A stretch of 64,000 bases of DNA from Thioclava sediminum (GCF_002020355.1 NZ_MPZV01000001.1:1054001-1118000), one strand, 5' to 3'; counted from the stretch's first letter, positions 18,836 to 28,275 are shown. The notes: a model not told the origin generated them from the letters alone. Program-made: numbers and translations.

Positions 18836-20008
18836 TCAATCGTTCGACCCAGCCAGCGCGCGATGCGCGACCTCGACGAAGAACTGCACGCCCAGCGGCA
18901 GGATCGCATCGTTGAAATCGTAATGTGGGCTATGCAGGTTGCGCCCGCCCTCGGCCGATCCATTGCCGATCCAGCCGTAAGCGCCGGGCACCTTCTCCAG
19001 CAGGAAGGCGAAATCCTCGCTCGCCATGCTGGGTGCGTAATCGACCTGCACCGCGTCGCGTCCCACGATGGCCTCGGCGGCGCGGCGTGCGGTTTCGGCG
19101 GCCTCGGCATCGTTGATCGTGGCCGGGTAGCGACGCTGATAGATCAGCTCGGCCTTGGCATGAAATGCCTCGGCGATCATTTCGGCGCGGCGCGTCATCT
19201 CGGCCTGAACGAAATCGCGCGTCGCGGGGCGCAGGGTGCGCACAGTGCCGTGCAGGGTCACTTCGTCGGGGATCACATTGAGCGTGTGGCCCGCATGGAT
19301 CTGCGTGACCGAGATCACCGTCGCATCGGTCGGATCCACCGCGCGGCTGACGATGGTCTGCCAGGCCATCTGCAATTGCGCGGCCAGCGTGATCGGGTCG
19401 ATCCCCTCATGCGGCATCGCGCCGTGCGAGCCCTTGCCCATCACCTTCAGCTCGAACGTGTCGAATGCGGCCATGACGGGGCCCGCGCGCATCGCGATCT
19501 TGCCCGCCTCGAGGCCCGGCCAGTTATGCAGCGCAAAGGTGCTGTCGAGCGGGAACTGGTCAAGCAACCCATCCTCGATCATCACCCGCGCGCCGCCTTC
19601 GTTTTCCTCGGCGGGCTGGAAGATGAACACCACCGTGCCGGGCCCCGGTGGATCGGCCGCCATTGCCTGCGCGGCGCCCAGCAGCATCGTGGTGTGACCG
19701 TCATGACCGCAGGCATGCATCTTGCCGGGGATCTCGGAGGCATAGTCCGCCCCGGTCAGTTCGGAGATCGGCAGCGCATCGATATCGGCGCGCAGGCCGA
19801 CGGTCGGCCCCTCGCCATTTCGCAGAACGCCGATCACCCCGGTCCCGGCCAGCCCCTCGTGGACCTCAAGTCCGAACGCGCGCAACTCAGCCGCGATGAA
19901 GGCGGCGGTCTCGTGTTCTTCGAAGGCCAGTTCGGGGCGGCGATGCAGCGCGTGCCGCCATTCGACCAACTGGTCTTCCATCGCCTTGATCGCCGGGGTG
20001 ATATTCAT
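18836..20008 (-). CDS. M20 family amidohydrolase (hippurate hydrolase/aminoacylase-like)
   Basis: 390-residue zinc metallohydrolase of the M20D group, which cleaves N-acyl amino acids and related amides. Visible metal and catalytic motifs are GLRADIDALPI, KMHACGHDGHTTMLLGAA, FQPAEENEGGARVMIEDG and FALHNWPGL; the dimerisation domain has GKGSHGAMPHEGIDPI. No signal peptide, so cytoplasmic. Start at MNITPAIK with AAAGGA upstream; the longer frame is shadow. Its presence in a molybdenum-hydroxylase operon suggests that an amide bond is cut before or after hydroxylation; this is inference. Confidence 0.88.
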   Translation of the reverse strand: MNITPAIKAMEDQLVEWRHALHRRPELAFEEHETAAFIAAELRAFGLEVHEGLAGTGVIGVLRNGEGPTVGLRADIDALPISELTGADYASEIPGKMHACGHDGHTTMLLGAAQAMAADPPGPGTVVFIFQPAEENEGGARVMIEDGLLDQFPLDSTFALHNWPGLEAGKIAMRAGPVMAAFDTFELKVMGKGSHGAMPHEGIDPITLAAQLQMAWQTIVSRAVDPTDATVISVTQIHAGHTLNVIPDEVTLHGTVRTLRPATRDFVQAEMTRRAEMIAEAFHAKAELIYQRRYPATINDAEAAETARRAAEAIVGRDAVQVDYAPSMASEDFAFLLEKVPGAYGWIGNGSAEGGRNLHSPHYDFNDAILPLGVQFFVEVAHRALAGSND

Positions 20009-20019
20009 CGCGCGTCCTT

Positions 20020-20610
20020 TCAACCAAAGAGCCAGCAGATCCCAAGCCCGAGGCCAAGACCGACCAGAAGCCACGCCACGCGATCGATCAGCGGGATATG
20101 TCCAGCCGCCGCAGTGGCCACCGCGCCCGTCGGGGCGGCGCCTTCGCTTGACGGAGCGGTCTCTTCAGCCTCGCCGGTCACGACCCGCGAGAAGGCGTTG
20201 AAGAAATCCTCGGCATTCTTGCGCGCCACGCCCTGGATCAACCGCCCGCCGACCGCGGCCAGTTTACCGCCAACCTCGACATCGGCGACATAGGACAAAC
20301 GCGTGCCCTCGCCTTCGGGCGCGAGCTTGATTTCCGCGCCGCCCTTGGCGAAGCCCGCAGGCCCGCCCTGCCCGCGCCCGGTGATCCGGTAGGACACGGG
20401 CGGAACCAGATCGCTCAGCTCCACCTTGCCGCGAAAGCTGGCCGAGACGGGGCCGACCCGCGCCACGACCGTGGCGGTATATTCGGCCTCACCCGTCTGC
20501 TCCATCGCTTCGCAACCCGGGATCGCGCGGCGCAGCACCTCGGGGTCGTTGAGCCCGCGCCAGACCGTTTCGGGATCGGCCGGGATCAGGTGATCGCCTT
20601 CGAACCGCAT
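20020..20610 (-). CDS. CoxG-like SRPBCC protein with C-terminal membrane anchor
   Basis: 196 residues. The first ~145 are the CoxG/SRPBCC domain (MRFEGDHLIPADPETVWRGL, then AIPGCEAME, FRGKVELSDL, and GGRLIQGVARKNAEDFF). A spacer rich in Ala, Thr and Glu leads to one hydrophobic C-terminal segment, VAWLLVGLGLGLGICWLFG. In CO dehydrogenase systems CoxG anchors the enzyme to the membrane, and the tail here fits that role. ATG at 20610 has GGAGG seven bases before it; the GTG one codon earlier is an alternative. The preceding stop overlaps it as TGATG. Confidence 0.88.
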   Translation of the reverse strand: MRFEGDHLIPADPETVWRGLNDPEVLRRAIPGCEAMEQTGEAEYTATVVARVGPVSASFRGKVELSDLVPPVSYRITGRGQGGPAGFAKGGAEIKLAPEGEGTRLSYVADVEVGGKLAAVGGRLIQGVARKNAEDFFNAFSRVVTGEAEETAPSSEGAAPTGAVATAAAGHIPLIDRVAWLLVGLGLGLGICWLFG

Positions 20611-21503
20611 CACCCGGCCTCCGCATGGATCGCGTTATAGGCACGGTAGAGCGCCTGCGTGCCCTCTTCGCCGAAGCCGTCATCCACCAGCTTGCCATAG
20701 AGGCTGCGCGCCAGCGACAGGCCCGGCAGTTCGAGGCCCAGTCTTTCGGCTTCGCTCAGCGCGATGGACATGTCCTTGACGAAGTGGTGGACGAAGAAGC
20801 CGGGCGCGAAATCCTCGTCCACCATCTTCGGTCCAAGCCCGTTGAGCAGGAAGCTCGACGCGGCTCCGGTTCCGATGACTTTGAGAACCTGCATCGGATC
20901 CAGACCGGCGGCGCGCGCGTAGCTGATGCTTTCCGCGACCGCGAGCATGGTCGAGGCGATGGCGATCTGGTTGGCCATCTTGGTGTGCTGCCCAGCGCCC
21001 GCCTTGCCCATCAGCGCGATATTCCCGCCCATCAGCTCCAGCACCGGCAGGACCCGTTCGAACGCCCGCGCATCGCCGCCCAGCATGATCGCGAGCTTGC
21101 CCGCCTTCGCGCCGACATCGCCGCCGGAGACCGGGGCGTCGAGCGCAGAGAGGCCGCGCGCGAGAGCCGCCTGCGCGATTTTCCCGGCCAGGGCGGGGCT
21201 CGAGGTGGTCATGTCGATCAGCACCGAGCCCGGGCGCGCCTTGCCGATGATCCCCTCCTCACCGAGGTAGACCTGTTCGACATCGGCGGGGTAGCCCACG
21301 ATGGTGATCGTGATATCGCTGGCCTCGGCCACGGCGCCCGGGCTGTCACACCACGTCGCCCCCTTCGCGACGAGGGCGTCGCCCTTGGCGCGGGTGCGGT
21401 TGTAGATGTTGAGCGGATGCCCCGCGGCGAGGATATGCCCCGCCATGTGCTGGCCCATGATTCCGAGTCCGATGAAGCCGACGCTGAGTTTCTCTTCTGT
21501 CAC
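20610..21503 (-). CDS. NAD(P)-dependent beta-hydroxyacid dehydrogenase (3-hydroxyisobutyrate dehydrogenase family)
   Basis: 297 residues. Rossmann motif VGFIGLGIMGQHMAGHIL at the N-terminus, the canonical substrate loop LDAPVSGGDVGAKAGKL near residue 120, and the catalytic Lys in GAGQHTKMANQIAIAS. This is the standard form found in tartronate-semialdehyde reductase and 3-hydroxyisobutyrate dehydrogenase. Starts with GTG, overlapping the upstream stop as GTGA, with AAAGGA before it. In this operon it would reduce or oxidise a C3/C4 hydroxyacid semialdehyde from the unknown substrate; exact reaction not deducible. Confidence 0.87.
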   Translation of the reverse strand: MTEEKLSVGFIGLGIMGQHMAGHILAAGHPLNIYNRTRAKGDALVAKGATWCDSPGAVAEASDITITIVGYPADVEQVYLGEEGIIGKARPGSVLIDMTTSSPALAGKIAQAALARGLSALDAPVSGGDVGAKAGKLAIMLGGDARAFERVLPVLELMGGNIALMGKAGAGQHTKMANQIAIASTMLAVAESISYARAAGLDPMQVLKVIGTGAASSFLLNGLGPKMVDEDFAPGFFVHHFVKDMSIALSEAERLGLELPGLSLARSLYGKLVDDGFGEEGTQALYRAYNAIHAEAG

Positions 21504-23878
21504 GGCTGGGTCCTTTTCGTTGAGCTGGGCGCGGCCTCCCGCAGGAGCGCGCGAATGGATTGGGGGGTCAGCGGAAGACGCTCGATCGTCACGCCGCGCG
21601 GCGCGAGCGCATCGCTCACCGCGTTGGCGAGCACGCCGATCGCGCCCATCACGCCGCCTTCGGCCATGCCCTTGATCCCCGCGGGGGTCCGGCGGTTCGG
21701 CGTGTTGTGATGCAGGATTTCGAATTTCGGCAGTTCGTTCGGGGAGGCCACGAGGTAATCGGCGAGCGTCGCGGAGAGGTTCTGCCCCGTGCCGTCGTAG
21801 ATCACCTGTTCGAGCAGCGCGCCGCTCAGCCCCATCGCGATCGCGCCCTGCTGCTGGCCGCGCACGACGATCGGGTTGAGAACGGTGCCGGAATCCTCGG
21901 CAACGAGATAGCGGTCGATGGTGATAGCCCCGGTCTGCGGGTCGACCTCGACCTCGCAGGCATGGGTCGAGTTGGAATAGGTCATCGCGGGCGGGTCGTA
22001 GCTATGCGAGAAATCGAGCCCCGGCGCGATCCCTTCGGGAAGCGCCAGCGGATCGAGATAGGCACGCCGCGCGATATCGACCAGCGCCAGGCCAGTGCCC
22101 TGCCAGTCGTCGCCGATCATCCGTTCGATCTGGCCTGCGCGCATGCGCAGCCCGCCAGCATCGTTGAGATCGAGCATCGAGGCAGCAATCGCGAGCACCC
22201 GCTCGCGCGCCTTGAGCGCACAGAGATAAAGCGTCCCGCCCCCGGCAGTCGCGCCGCGTCCGCCGCGGCTGCCCATGCCGTAGGGTGCGATATCGGTGTT
22301 GCCCATATGGACCGTGACATCTTCCGAGCGCACGCCGAGCCCTTCGGCCACCGCCTGCGAAAGCGGGCTCTCGTAGCCCTGCCCAGTGCCCATCAGCCCG
22401 ACGGAGGCGTTGACCGCCCCGCTCGGTTCGATCCGCACCCAAGCCGATTCATGGCCCGATCCTGGGATGCCGGCGGATTTGTAGAATTCCGAGCCATAGG
22501 TCGTGCTCTCGATCACCGTGCACAGCCCGAGCCCCAGATAGCGCCCCTCAGCGCGCGCCTGCGCCTGCCGCGCGCGGAAAGCCGCGACATCAATCACATC
22601 CACGGCGATCTCGAGCGTTTCCCGTGGGCTGACATCTTCGAGAAGTTCGCCCGTGGGCATCTTGTAGGGCAGATCCTCCGGGCCGAGCGCGTTGATACGG
22701 CGCACCTCGACCGGGTCGAGACCGAGGTCGCGGGCGATGGCGTCGATCGTGCCCTCCATCACCCAGCTCGTGATCGCCATGGGCGCGCGCATCGGGCCTG
22801 CGCCGCATTTATTGGTCAGCGCGACGCGGACCTCATAGGCGTAGTCCTGAATCCGGTAGGGACCGGTCATGATCAGGGCGATGACGCGGGCCATATAGTT
22901 GGCCGGGTAGAAGCAGTAGCCGCCGAAATCCTCGTCGATCTCCAACTCGAGACCGAGAATCCGTCCGGTTTCGCTGACCGAGGCTCGGGTGCGACACTCG
23001 TATTCCCGCGCATGGGCGGCGGACATCAGGTTTTCCATCCGATCCTCGCGCCACCGAACCGGGCGGCGCAGGTGTCGAGACAGAGCCGCGACCGTGAGTT
23101 CCTCGCGATAGAGCGCGATCTTCTGACCGAAGGCGCCGCCCACATCGGGGCTCATCACCGTAACCTGGCTTTCCGACAGACCCAGCCGCGCAGCAAGCTG
23201 GCTGCGCAACGGGTGCGGGACCTGATTGCCGATATGCATGTTCAGATGCGCGCGCCCGTCATCCCAATCGGCGACGCAGCCGCGCGTCTCCAGCGGGACA
23301 TGGGTGTGGCGATGGAGCGAGAAACGGGCCTCGACGACGCGATGCGCCTCGGCCCGGCGCGCGGCAGGATCGCCTACGCACAGGCTTTGATGCGAGACCA
23401 TGTTGCTGGTCAGGCTGTCGTCGACCAGAGCGGCATCGGGTGCGAAGGCCTCGGTGATCGAGGTCACCGCCGGAAGCTGGTCATATTCGACACTGACACA
23501 TTCCGCGGCATCCTCGGCGAGGTAACGATCGGTCGCGACGACGCAGACCACCGGATCGCCGTGGAAGCGGACCTTGTCGATCGGAAGCGTCGTCAGTTCG
23601 GTCGGCTGCAGCCCCTCGATCGGCGGTGCGAGGCGCAGCCGCGTCGTCATCTGATCGAGATCGCGCCCGGTGAAAATCCCCACGACCCCCGGCATTTCAG
23701 CGGCTTCGGCGCTGTCGATGTCGAGGATGCGCGCATGGGCGTGGGGCGAACGCACGAAGCTCACATGCAGCGCGCCGGGAAAGGCGAGGTCGTCGAGATA
23801 ACGCCCGCGACCGGAGACGAGGCGCCGATCTTCCTTGCGCGGCAGGGCGCGACCGATCTCGGTGAAATCGCCGCTCAT
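21500..23878 (-). CDS. molybdenum hydroxylase large subunit (xanthine dehydrogenase family, CoxL-like)
   Basis: 792 residues, the molybdopterin-binding subunit that carries out hydroxylation. N-terminal IGRALPRKEDRRLVSGRGRY is typical of aldehyde oxidase/CoxL-type subunits. The Moco-binding parts include DVGGAFGQK, GMGSRGGRGATAGGG and QQGAIAMGLSGALLEQ. The catalytic Glu is in KGMAEGGVMGAIGVL. The active-site loop reads NKCGAGPMRAP (Cys358) instead of the AYRGAGR of common members or the AYRCSFR of true CO dehydrogenase, so it is not a CO dehydrogenase. The start MSGDFTEIG overlaps the small-subunit stop by ATGA. Confidence 0.93.
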   Translation of the reverse strand: MSGDFTEIGRALPRKEDRRLVSGRGRYLDDLAFPGALHVSFVRSPHAHARILDIDSAEAAEMPGVVGIFTGRDLDQMTTRLRLAPPIEGLQPTELTTLPIDKVRFHGDPVVCVVATDRYLAEDAAECVSVEYDQLPAVTSITEAFAPDAALVDDSLTSNMVSHQSLCVGDPAARRAEAHRVVEARFSLHRHTHVPLETRGCVADWDDGRAHLNMHIGNQVPHPLRSQLAARLGLSESQVTVMSPDVGGAFGQKIALYREELTVAALSRHLRRPVRWREDRMENLMSAAHAREYECRTRASVSETGRILGLELEIDEDFGGYCFYPANYMARVIALIMTGPYRIQDYAYEVRVALTNKCGAGPMRAPMAITSWVMEGTIDAIARDLGLDPVEVRRINALGPEDLPYKMPTGELLEDVSPRETLEIAVDVIDVAAFRARQAQARAEGRYLGLGLCTVIESTTYGSEFYKSAGIPGSGHESAWVRIEPSGAVNASVGLMGTGQGYESPLSQAVAEGLGVRSEDVTVHMGNTDIAPYGMGSRGGRGATAGGGTLYLCALKARERVLAIAASMLDLNDAGGLRMRAGQIERMIGDDWQGTGLALVDIARRAYLDPLALPEGIAPGLDFSHSYDPPAMTYSNSTHACEVEVDPQTGAITIDRYLVAEDSGTVLNPIVVRGQQQGAIAMGLSGALLEQVIYDGTGQNLSATLADYLVASPNELPKFEILHHNTPNRRTPAGIKGMAEGGVMGAIGVLANAVSDALAPRGVTIERLPLTPQSIRALLREAAPSSTKRTQP

Positions 23879-24372
23879 GCCGCCTCTCCACGCATCCGGG
23901 CCGCAGCTTTTAGCACGGCGGCGACGATATTCTGATAGCCCGTGCAGCGGCACAGATTGCCCGACAGGACATCGCGCACCTCTTCTGCGGTGGGGTCCGG
24001 GTTCTCGCGCAGGTAATGCTCGAAGGTCACCACAATACCGGGCGTGCAGAAACCGCATTGCAGCCCATGTTCCTCGTGCAGCGCCTGCTGAAGCGCCGAG
24101 AGCGCATCAGGCCGTCCCGTGGCCTCGACCGTCGTGACCTCGTGGCCCTCCATCTGGGCGGCGAAGGTCAGGCAGGCGCGCGCGGGGCGGCCGTCGATCA
24201 GCACGGTGCAGGCGCCGCAGACGCCGTGTTCGCAGCCGACATGGGTACCGGTCAGGCCGAGGTCGTCGCGCAGCACATCCGAGAGCAGCTTGCGCGCGGG
24301 CACCCGAACGTCGTGGGTTTCGCCGTTCACGCTCAGCGAAAGCGTCAGGGGGTCGTGTGTCGGAGCGGTCAT
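23875..24372 (-). CDS. molybdenum hydroxylase small subunit, two [2Fe-2S] clusters (CoxS-like)
   Basis: 165 residues. The plant-ferredoxin cluster is bound by GCEHGVCGACTVLIDG plus the Cys of ARACLTF; the second cluster by QCGFCTPG and NLCRCTGYQNIV. Electrons pass from the molybdenum centre through these to FAD on the medium subunit. GGGAGGAGG stands before the ATG, which also overlaps the medium-subunit stop. A longer upstream frame is only a shadow. Normal length and complete cysteine set. Confidence 0.94.
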   Translation of the reverse strand: MTAPTHDPLTLSLSVNGETHDVRVPARKLLSDVLRDDLGLTGTHVGCEHGVCGACTVLIDGRPARACLTFAAQMEGHEVTTVEATGRPDALSALQQALHEEHGLQCGFCTPGIVVTFEHYLRENPDPTAEEVRDVLSGNLCRCTGYQNIVAAVLKAAARMRGEAA

Positions 24373-25238
24373 GCACCCTCCTCCCGGGTCAGAGCGGACT
24401 GGAACGCGCGAATGACAAGCGTTTCGGCAAGTTCCCGGCGATAGACCGCGGGCACCTGTTCGCTGTCTTCGGGCGCGATCGCCGCAGCAGTCGCGGCAGC
24501 GAGGTCGCGAATGGTGTCTTCGTCGGCCAGCCTGCCCTGCGCGCGCGCCTCGATCTCGGGCAGGCGCAGCGGGACGGTGTCGACGCCGCCGAGCCCGAGC
24601 CGCAGCGCATCGATCTTGCCCTCCGCGTCGCGCGCGAAACTGAGCGCGACGCTGACCAGCGCGAAATCGCCGTGACGGCGCGAGAAAGCCTCGAAGGCCC
24701 ACCGATCGCCGACGGGGAGCGGAAAGCGCAGCGCGGTGATGAGTTCGCCATCGCGCAGATCTACCGTCATGATCGATTGCAGGAAATCGGCGGCGGCGAC
24801 TTCGCGCGTGCCTGCCGGTCCCGAAATCACCAGCGTCGCACCCAGCGTGACCGCGATCAGCGGCAACTGGGCAGCGGGGTCCGCATGGGCGAGGCTGCCG
24901 CCGATCGTACCGCGCTGACGGATCGCGTAATGCCCGATCGAGGCGGCAGCGGCACCGAGGAGCGGCAAGCTCCGCTGCACTTCCGGCGCATTGGCCAGCC
25001 GGTGATGGCGCGTCAGCGCGCCGATCTCCAGCATGTCCTCCTTCACCCGCACGCGGTCCAACTCGATCAGATCGTTGAGATCGATCAGATGGCCCGGGCG
25101 CGCCAGCCGCATATTCAGCATCGGCCCTAGGCTTTGCCCTCCGGCGATCGGCTTGGCCGCCGGCCCATGCGTGCGCAACAGCGCCAATGCCTCGGCAAGG
25201 CTCGCAGGCCGGTGGTAGGTGAAAGGGGCGGGTTTCAT
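24369..25238 (-). CDS. molybdenum hydroxylase medium subunit, FAD-binding (CoxM-like)
   Basis: 289 residues of the FAD-binding subunit. The flavin motifs are AGGQSLGPMLNMRLARP (about 32-48) and TIGGSLAHADPAAQL (about 112-126). It passes electrons from the iron-sulfur subunit to the acceptor, which is unknown here; a quinone is likely if CoxG anchors the enzyme. It is the first hydroxylase gene, starting four bases after the importer ATPase gene, and overlaps the small subunit by ATGA. Confidence 0.93.
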   Translation of the reverse strand: MKPAPFTYHRPASLAEALALLRTHGPAAKPIAGGQSLGPMLNMRLARPGHLIDLNDLIELDRVRVKEDMLEIGALTRHHRLANAPEVQRSLPLLGAAAASIGHYAIRQRGTIGGSLAHADPAAQLPLIAVTLGATLVISGPAGTREVAAADFLQSIMTVDLRDGELITALRFPLPVGDRWAFEAFSRRHGDFALVSVALSFARDAEGKIDALRLGLGGVDTVPLRLPEIEARAQGRLADEDTIRDLAAATAAAIAPEDSEQVPAVYRRELAETLVIRAFQSALTREEGA

Positions 25239-25242
25239 CGTG

Positions 25243-26352
25243 TCAGGCCGCGTTCCAGATCAGCGACTGACCGGTTTCGCGGTCGAAGACATGCAGGCGG
25301 TTGAGGTCCACCGCGAGGGTGATGCTCTCGCCGAACGCATGGCGCAGATCCTTGCCGACGCGGAAGAACAGCTCCTCGCCGCCGAAATCCATGCCGAGAT
25401 ACTGATCCGAGCCAACCGGAAGCACTGAGTTCACGGTGCCGCTGAGGGCATTGTATCCCGGCTCGGCAGTGCCTTCTGCGACATCCTCGGCCCGGATACC
25501 CAGTCGCACCGCGCGCCCCTCCTGCCCTTTCAGGCGCGCCGCGTGATCTGCCGGCAGCACGAGACGCAACCCATCGCGAACGAAGGCCATCTCGTCATCC
25601 GGCCCGGCCTCGAGCACGCCGTCGAAATAGTTGATCGGCGGGCTGCCGAGGAACGACGCCACGAAGGTGTTCGCCGGGCGCTCGTAGATGTCGTCGGGCG
25701 TGCCGATCTGCTGCACGACCCCGTCATTCATCACGACGATACGATCCGCGAGCGTGAGCGCCTCGGCCTGATCGTGGGTCACGTAGACGAAGGTGGTCTC
25801 CATCGCGCGGTGGAGTTCCTTGATCTCTGCCCGCATCGAGATCCGCAGCGCCGCGTCGAGGTTCGACAGCGGCTCATCCATCAGGAAGACCGACGGGTCA
25901 CGGACCATCGCCCGCCCCAGCGCCACACGCTGACGCTGGCCGCCCGACAGCTGCGACGGACGGCGGTCGAGCAGGTGCGAAATCTCGAGCTTCTTCGCGG
26001 CGTCTTGCACGCGCTCGTCGATCTCTTCCTTCGACGCGTTGCGCATTTTCAGCCCGAAGCCGATATTGTCGTAGACGGTCTTGTGCGGGTAGAGCGCGTA
26101 GCTCTGGAACACCATCGCGACGTCGCGCTTGTGCGGGGGGACGTAGTTCACGACCTGCTCGTCGAAGATCAGATCGCCGTCCGAGACCTCCTCGAGCCCT
26201 GCAATCATGTTGAGGGTCGTGGATTTGCCGCAGCCCGAGGGGCCGAGCAGGACGATGAACTCGCGATCCTCGATATCGAGGTTGAGATCGCGCACGGCAT
26301 GGAAGCCGTTGGCGTATTTCTTGTTTACGTTGGTGAAGCGGATCCGGGCCAA
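25243..26352 (-). CDS. ABC transporter ATP-binding protein, UgpC/MsiK type, TTG start
   Basis: 369-residue CUT1-type ATPase. Walker A GPSGCGKST (about 38-46), Q-loop in MVFQSYALYPHK, signature LSGGQRQRVALGRA, Walker B VFLMDEPLSNLDAA, then the C-terminal OB-fold domain. The start codon is TTG: no ATG or GTG is available before the conserved N-terminus ARIRFTNVNKKYANG, and AAAGGA sits eight bases upstream. It energises the two permeases encoded just before it and is followed within four bases by the hydroxylase genes. Confidence 0.9.
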   Translation of the reverse strand: MARIRFTNVNKKYANGFHAVRDLNLDIEDREFIVLLGPSGCGKSTTLNMIAGLEEVSDGDLIFDEQVVNYVPPHKRDVAMVFQSYALYPHKTVYDNIGFGLKMRNASKEEIDERVQDAAKKLEISHLLDRRPSQLSGGQRQRVALGRAMVRDPSVFLMDEPLSNLDAALRISMRAEIKELHRAMETTFVYVTHDQAEALTLADRIVVMNDGVVQQIGTPDDIYERPANTFVASFLGSPPINYFDGVLEAGPDDEMAFVRDGLRLVLPADHAARLKGQEGRAVRLGIRAEDVAEGTAEPGYNALSGTVNSVLPVGSDQYLGMDFGGEELFFRVGKDLRHAFGESITLAVDLNRLHVFDRETGQSLIWNAA

Positions 26353-26365
26353 GACTTTGTCCTTT

Positions 26366-27331
26366 CTAACCTTTGACAGCCCCGGCGGTCAGACCGGAAA
26401 CGATGTAGCGTTCGAAGACGATGGCGACGATCACCGGCGGCACGACCGCCAGGACGCCAGCGGCGTTGAGGAAGGAGAAGCTCACCGTGAAATCGGAGGT
26501 GAACGAGGCCAGCAGGATCGGCAGGGTCTGCGACGCGGAGGTCTGCGTGAACATCAGCGCGAGCAGGAATTCGTTCCAGCTGGTAAGGAAGGTAAAGAGG
26601 ACCACGGCGACGAGCGAGGGCAGCGAGAGCGGCAGGAACACCTTGATCAGCGCCTGGAGCCGCGAACAGCCATCGACCCGCGCGGCCTTGTCCAGCTCGT
26701 CCGGGAGGCCCTCGAAATACTGGATCAGGATGAAGACCGTGAAGGGCACCGTGATCGCGAGATAGGTGATCACCAGCGATCCGAGCGTATCGAGCATCCC
26801 GAGTTTGCGGATCACCAGGAAGAACGGCACGACCAGCGCGATATCGGGGATCACCCGCGTGATCAGGATGAAATAGACCGACGCGTTGCGTCCCCAGAAC
26901 CGGATTTTCGCGATCGCATAGGCGGCCGGCACCCCGACGAGCAGGTTCAGGATCACCACCAGGATCGAGACGATCAGGCTGTTGGCCATCGACGGCAGGA
27001 GATTCTCTGCGGTGGAGGGGATGAAGTCACCGGCAGCCGGATCGGCGCCCGAGCGCGTCTCGTAGGTGACGGGCTCGTCGTTCCCGGCGGAGAAGATCGC
27101 CTCGAAATTGCGCAGGGTCGGTTCTTCGGGAATCCAGTGCGGCGGGATCGAGACGATCTCGGTCTCGGTCTGGAACGCCGAGGAGACGAGCCAGGACACC
27201 GGGGCGAGAATGTAGGCCGCAAGGACGATCGCGGAAACCACGATCACCAAGCGCTGCACGATGCGCCCGATTTTCTGGCGGCGGCGGTAGTCGATCGTGT
27301 CGACAGGCGGGGTGATAGGCATATCGCTCAT
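26366..27331 (-). CDS. ABC transporter permease, MalG type
   Basis: 321 residues, six predicted spans. The EAA loop is ELDKAARVDGCSRLQALIKV, and the ending RYIVSGLTAGAVKG is typical of MalG partners. A large periplasmic loop (about 65-115) follows span 1. The ATG lies one base after the stop of the companion permease. Belongs to the importer of the molybdenum-hydroxylase operon. Confidence 0.9.
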   Translation of the reverse strand: MSDMPITPPVDTIDYRRRQKIGRIVQRLVIVVSAIVLAAYILAPVSWLVSSAFQTETEIVSIPPHWIPEEPTLRNFEAIFSAGNDEPVTYETRSGADPAAGDFIPSTAENLLPSMANSLIVSILVVILNLLVGVPAAYAIAKIRFWGRNASVYFILITRVIPDIALVVPFFLVIRKLGMLDTLGSLVITYLAITVPFTVFILIQYFEGLPDELDKAARVDGCSRLQALIKVFLPLSLPSLVAVVLFTFLTSWNEFLLALMFTQTSASQTLPILLASFTSDFTVSFSFLNAAGVLAVVPPVIVAIVFERYIVSGLTAGAVKG

Positions 27332-27332
27332 G

Positions 27333-28244
27333 TCAGATCTTGCGCCCCAGCGTTCGGATGAAGAGGTAGGAGAGTGCGAAAGTCGCGATTGCGAGGAGGT
27401 AGGACATCGCAGCACCGCTCCCGAAGGACAGGTTGCGGAAGGTCTCGACATAGATGTGCCACGAAAGCACATGCGACGCGCTGCCGGGCCCGCCCTCGGT
27501 CAGGATGAAGAACAGGTCGAAATGGCGGATCGCCATCATCGTCTCGTAGATCATCACCAGCATGAAACCGGGCTTCATCGCCGGCAGGGTGACATGCACG
27601 AAGCGCTGCCAGACCGTCGCTCCATCGACGCGCGCCGCCGCATAGAGATCGGACGGGATCGACTTGAGCGAGACCAGCAGAAGGATCGTCGCCAGCGGCA
27701 CTTCCTTCCAGACGAAGGCATTGGCAATCAGGAACAGCGTTTTGTCCTGATCCCCCAGCCAGACCATGTATTTGTCGATGAAATCGAGCTGGTAGAGCAG
27801 GCCGTTCAGCGCGCCATAGCTGGAATCGTAGATCCATTTCCACATCAGCGCGTTCGCGACATAGGGGATCGCCCACGGCACCAGAAGGATCGTCGACAGG
27901 ATACGACGCCCGCGGAATTCTTGGTTCAGCAGCAGCGAGACAAGCAAGGCTATGAAAGCAATCGCGGTGACCGAGACGAGCGAGAAACTCACCGTGCGCC
28001 AGACCGCGCCCCAGAACGCCTCATCGCCGAGAAGATCGGTATAGTTCTTCAGCCCGACGAAGGGGGTCCGGTTCGGACGCGTCAGTTTGATGCTGAAGAA
28101 GCTGATATAAAGCGAATAGGCGATCGGGAAGACCGCAACCGCGCCCAGAACGGCCATGACAGGAGCAAGAAACAGCATGGCGCTGCGCTCCTCGTATCCC
28201 ACTCGCCATTTCGGGCGTGTCGCCCGTGTCATTGCATTCGCCAC
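27333..28244 (-). CDS. ABC transporter permease, MalF type
   Basis: 303 residues, six spans, EAA loop DLYAAARVDGATVWQRFVHV. I use GTG at 28244 (MANAMTRATRPK), seven bases after GGGAGAG; an in-frame ATG four codons on is possible. It is separated from the binding-protein gene by 65 bases that hold a perfect 12-bp hairpin. Confidence 0.88.
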   Translation of the reverse strand: MANAMTRATRPKWRVGYEERSAMLFLAPVMAVLGAVAVFPIAYSLYISFFSIKLTRPNRTPFVGLKNYTDLLGDEAFWGAVWRTVSFSLVSVTAIAFIALLVSLLLNQEFRGRRILSTILLVPWAIPYVANALMWKWIYDSSYGALNGLLYQLDFIDKYMVWLGDQDKTLFLIANAFVWKEVPLATILLLVSLKSIPSDLYAAARVDGATVWQRFVHVTLPAMKPGFMLVMIYETMMAIRHFDLFFILTEGGPGSASHVLSWHIYVETFRNLSFGSGAAMSYLLAIATFALSYLFIRTLGRKI

Positions 28245-28275
28245 GTCATGCTCTCCCGTTGCCCTGCCCGACAGT

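Noticed and set aside
21560-23935. 791-codon plus-strand open frame opposite the hydroxylase large subunit
   Set aside because: Shadow of the large-subunit gene; no domain, no ribosome site, composition typical of antisense frames.
21500-25238. Aerobic CO dehydrogenase (CoxMSL)
   Set aside because: Subunit order and CoxG fit, but the active-site loop lacks the AYRCSFR motif of true CO dehydrogenase and the operon has a sugar-type importer.
17905-25238. Classical xanthine/purine catabolism
   Set aside because: XdhC is present, but there is no urate oxidase, allantoinase, guanine deaminase or purine permease, and the hydroxylase is of three-subunit Cox type.
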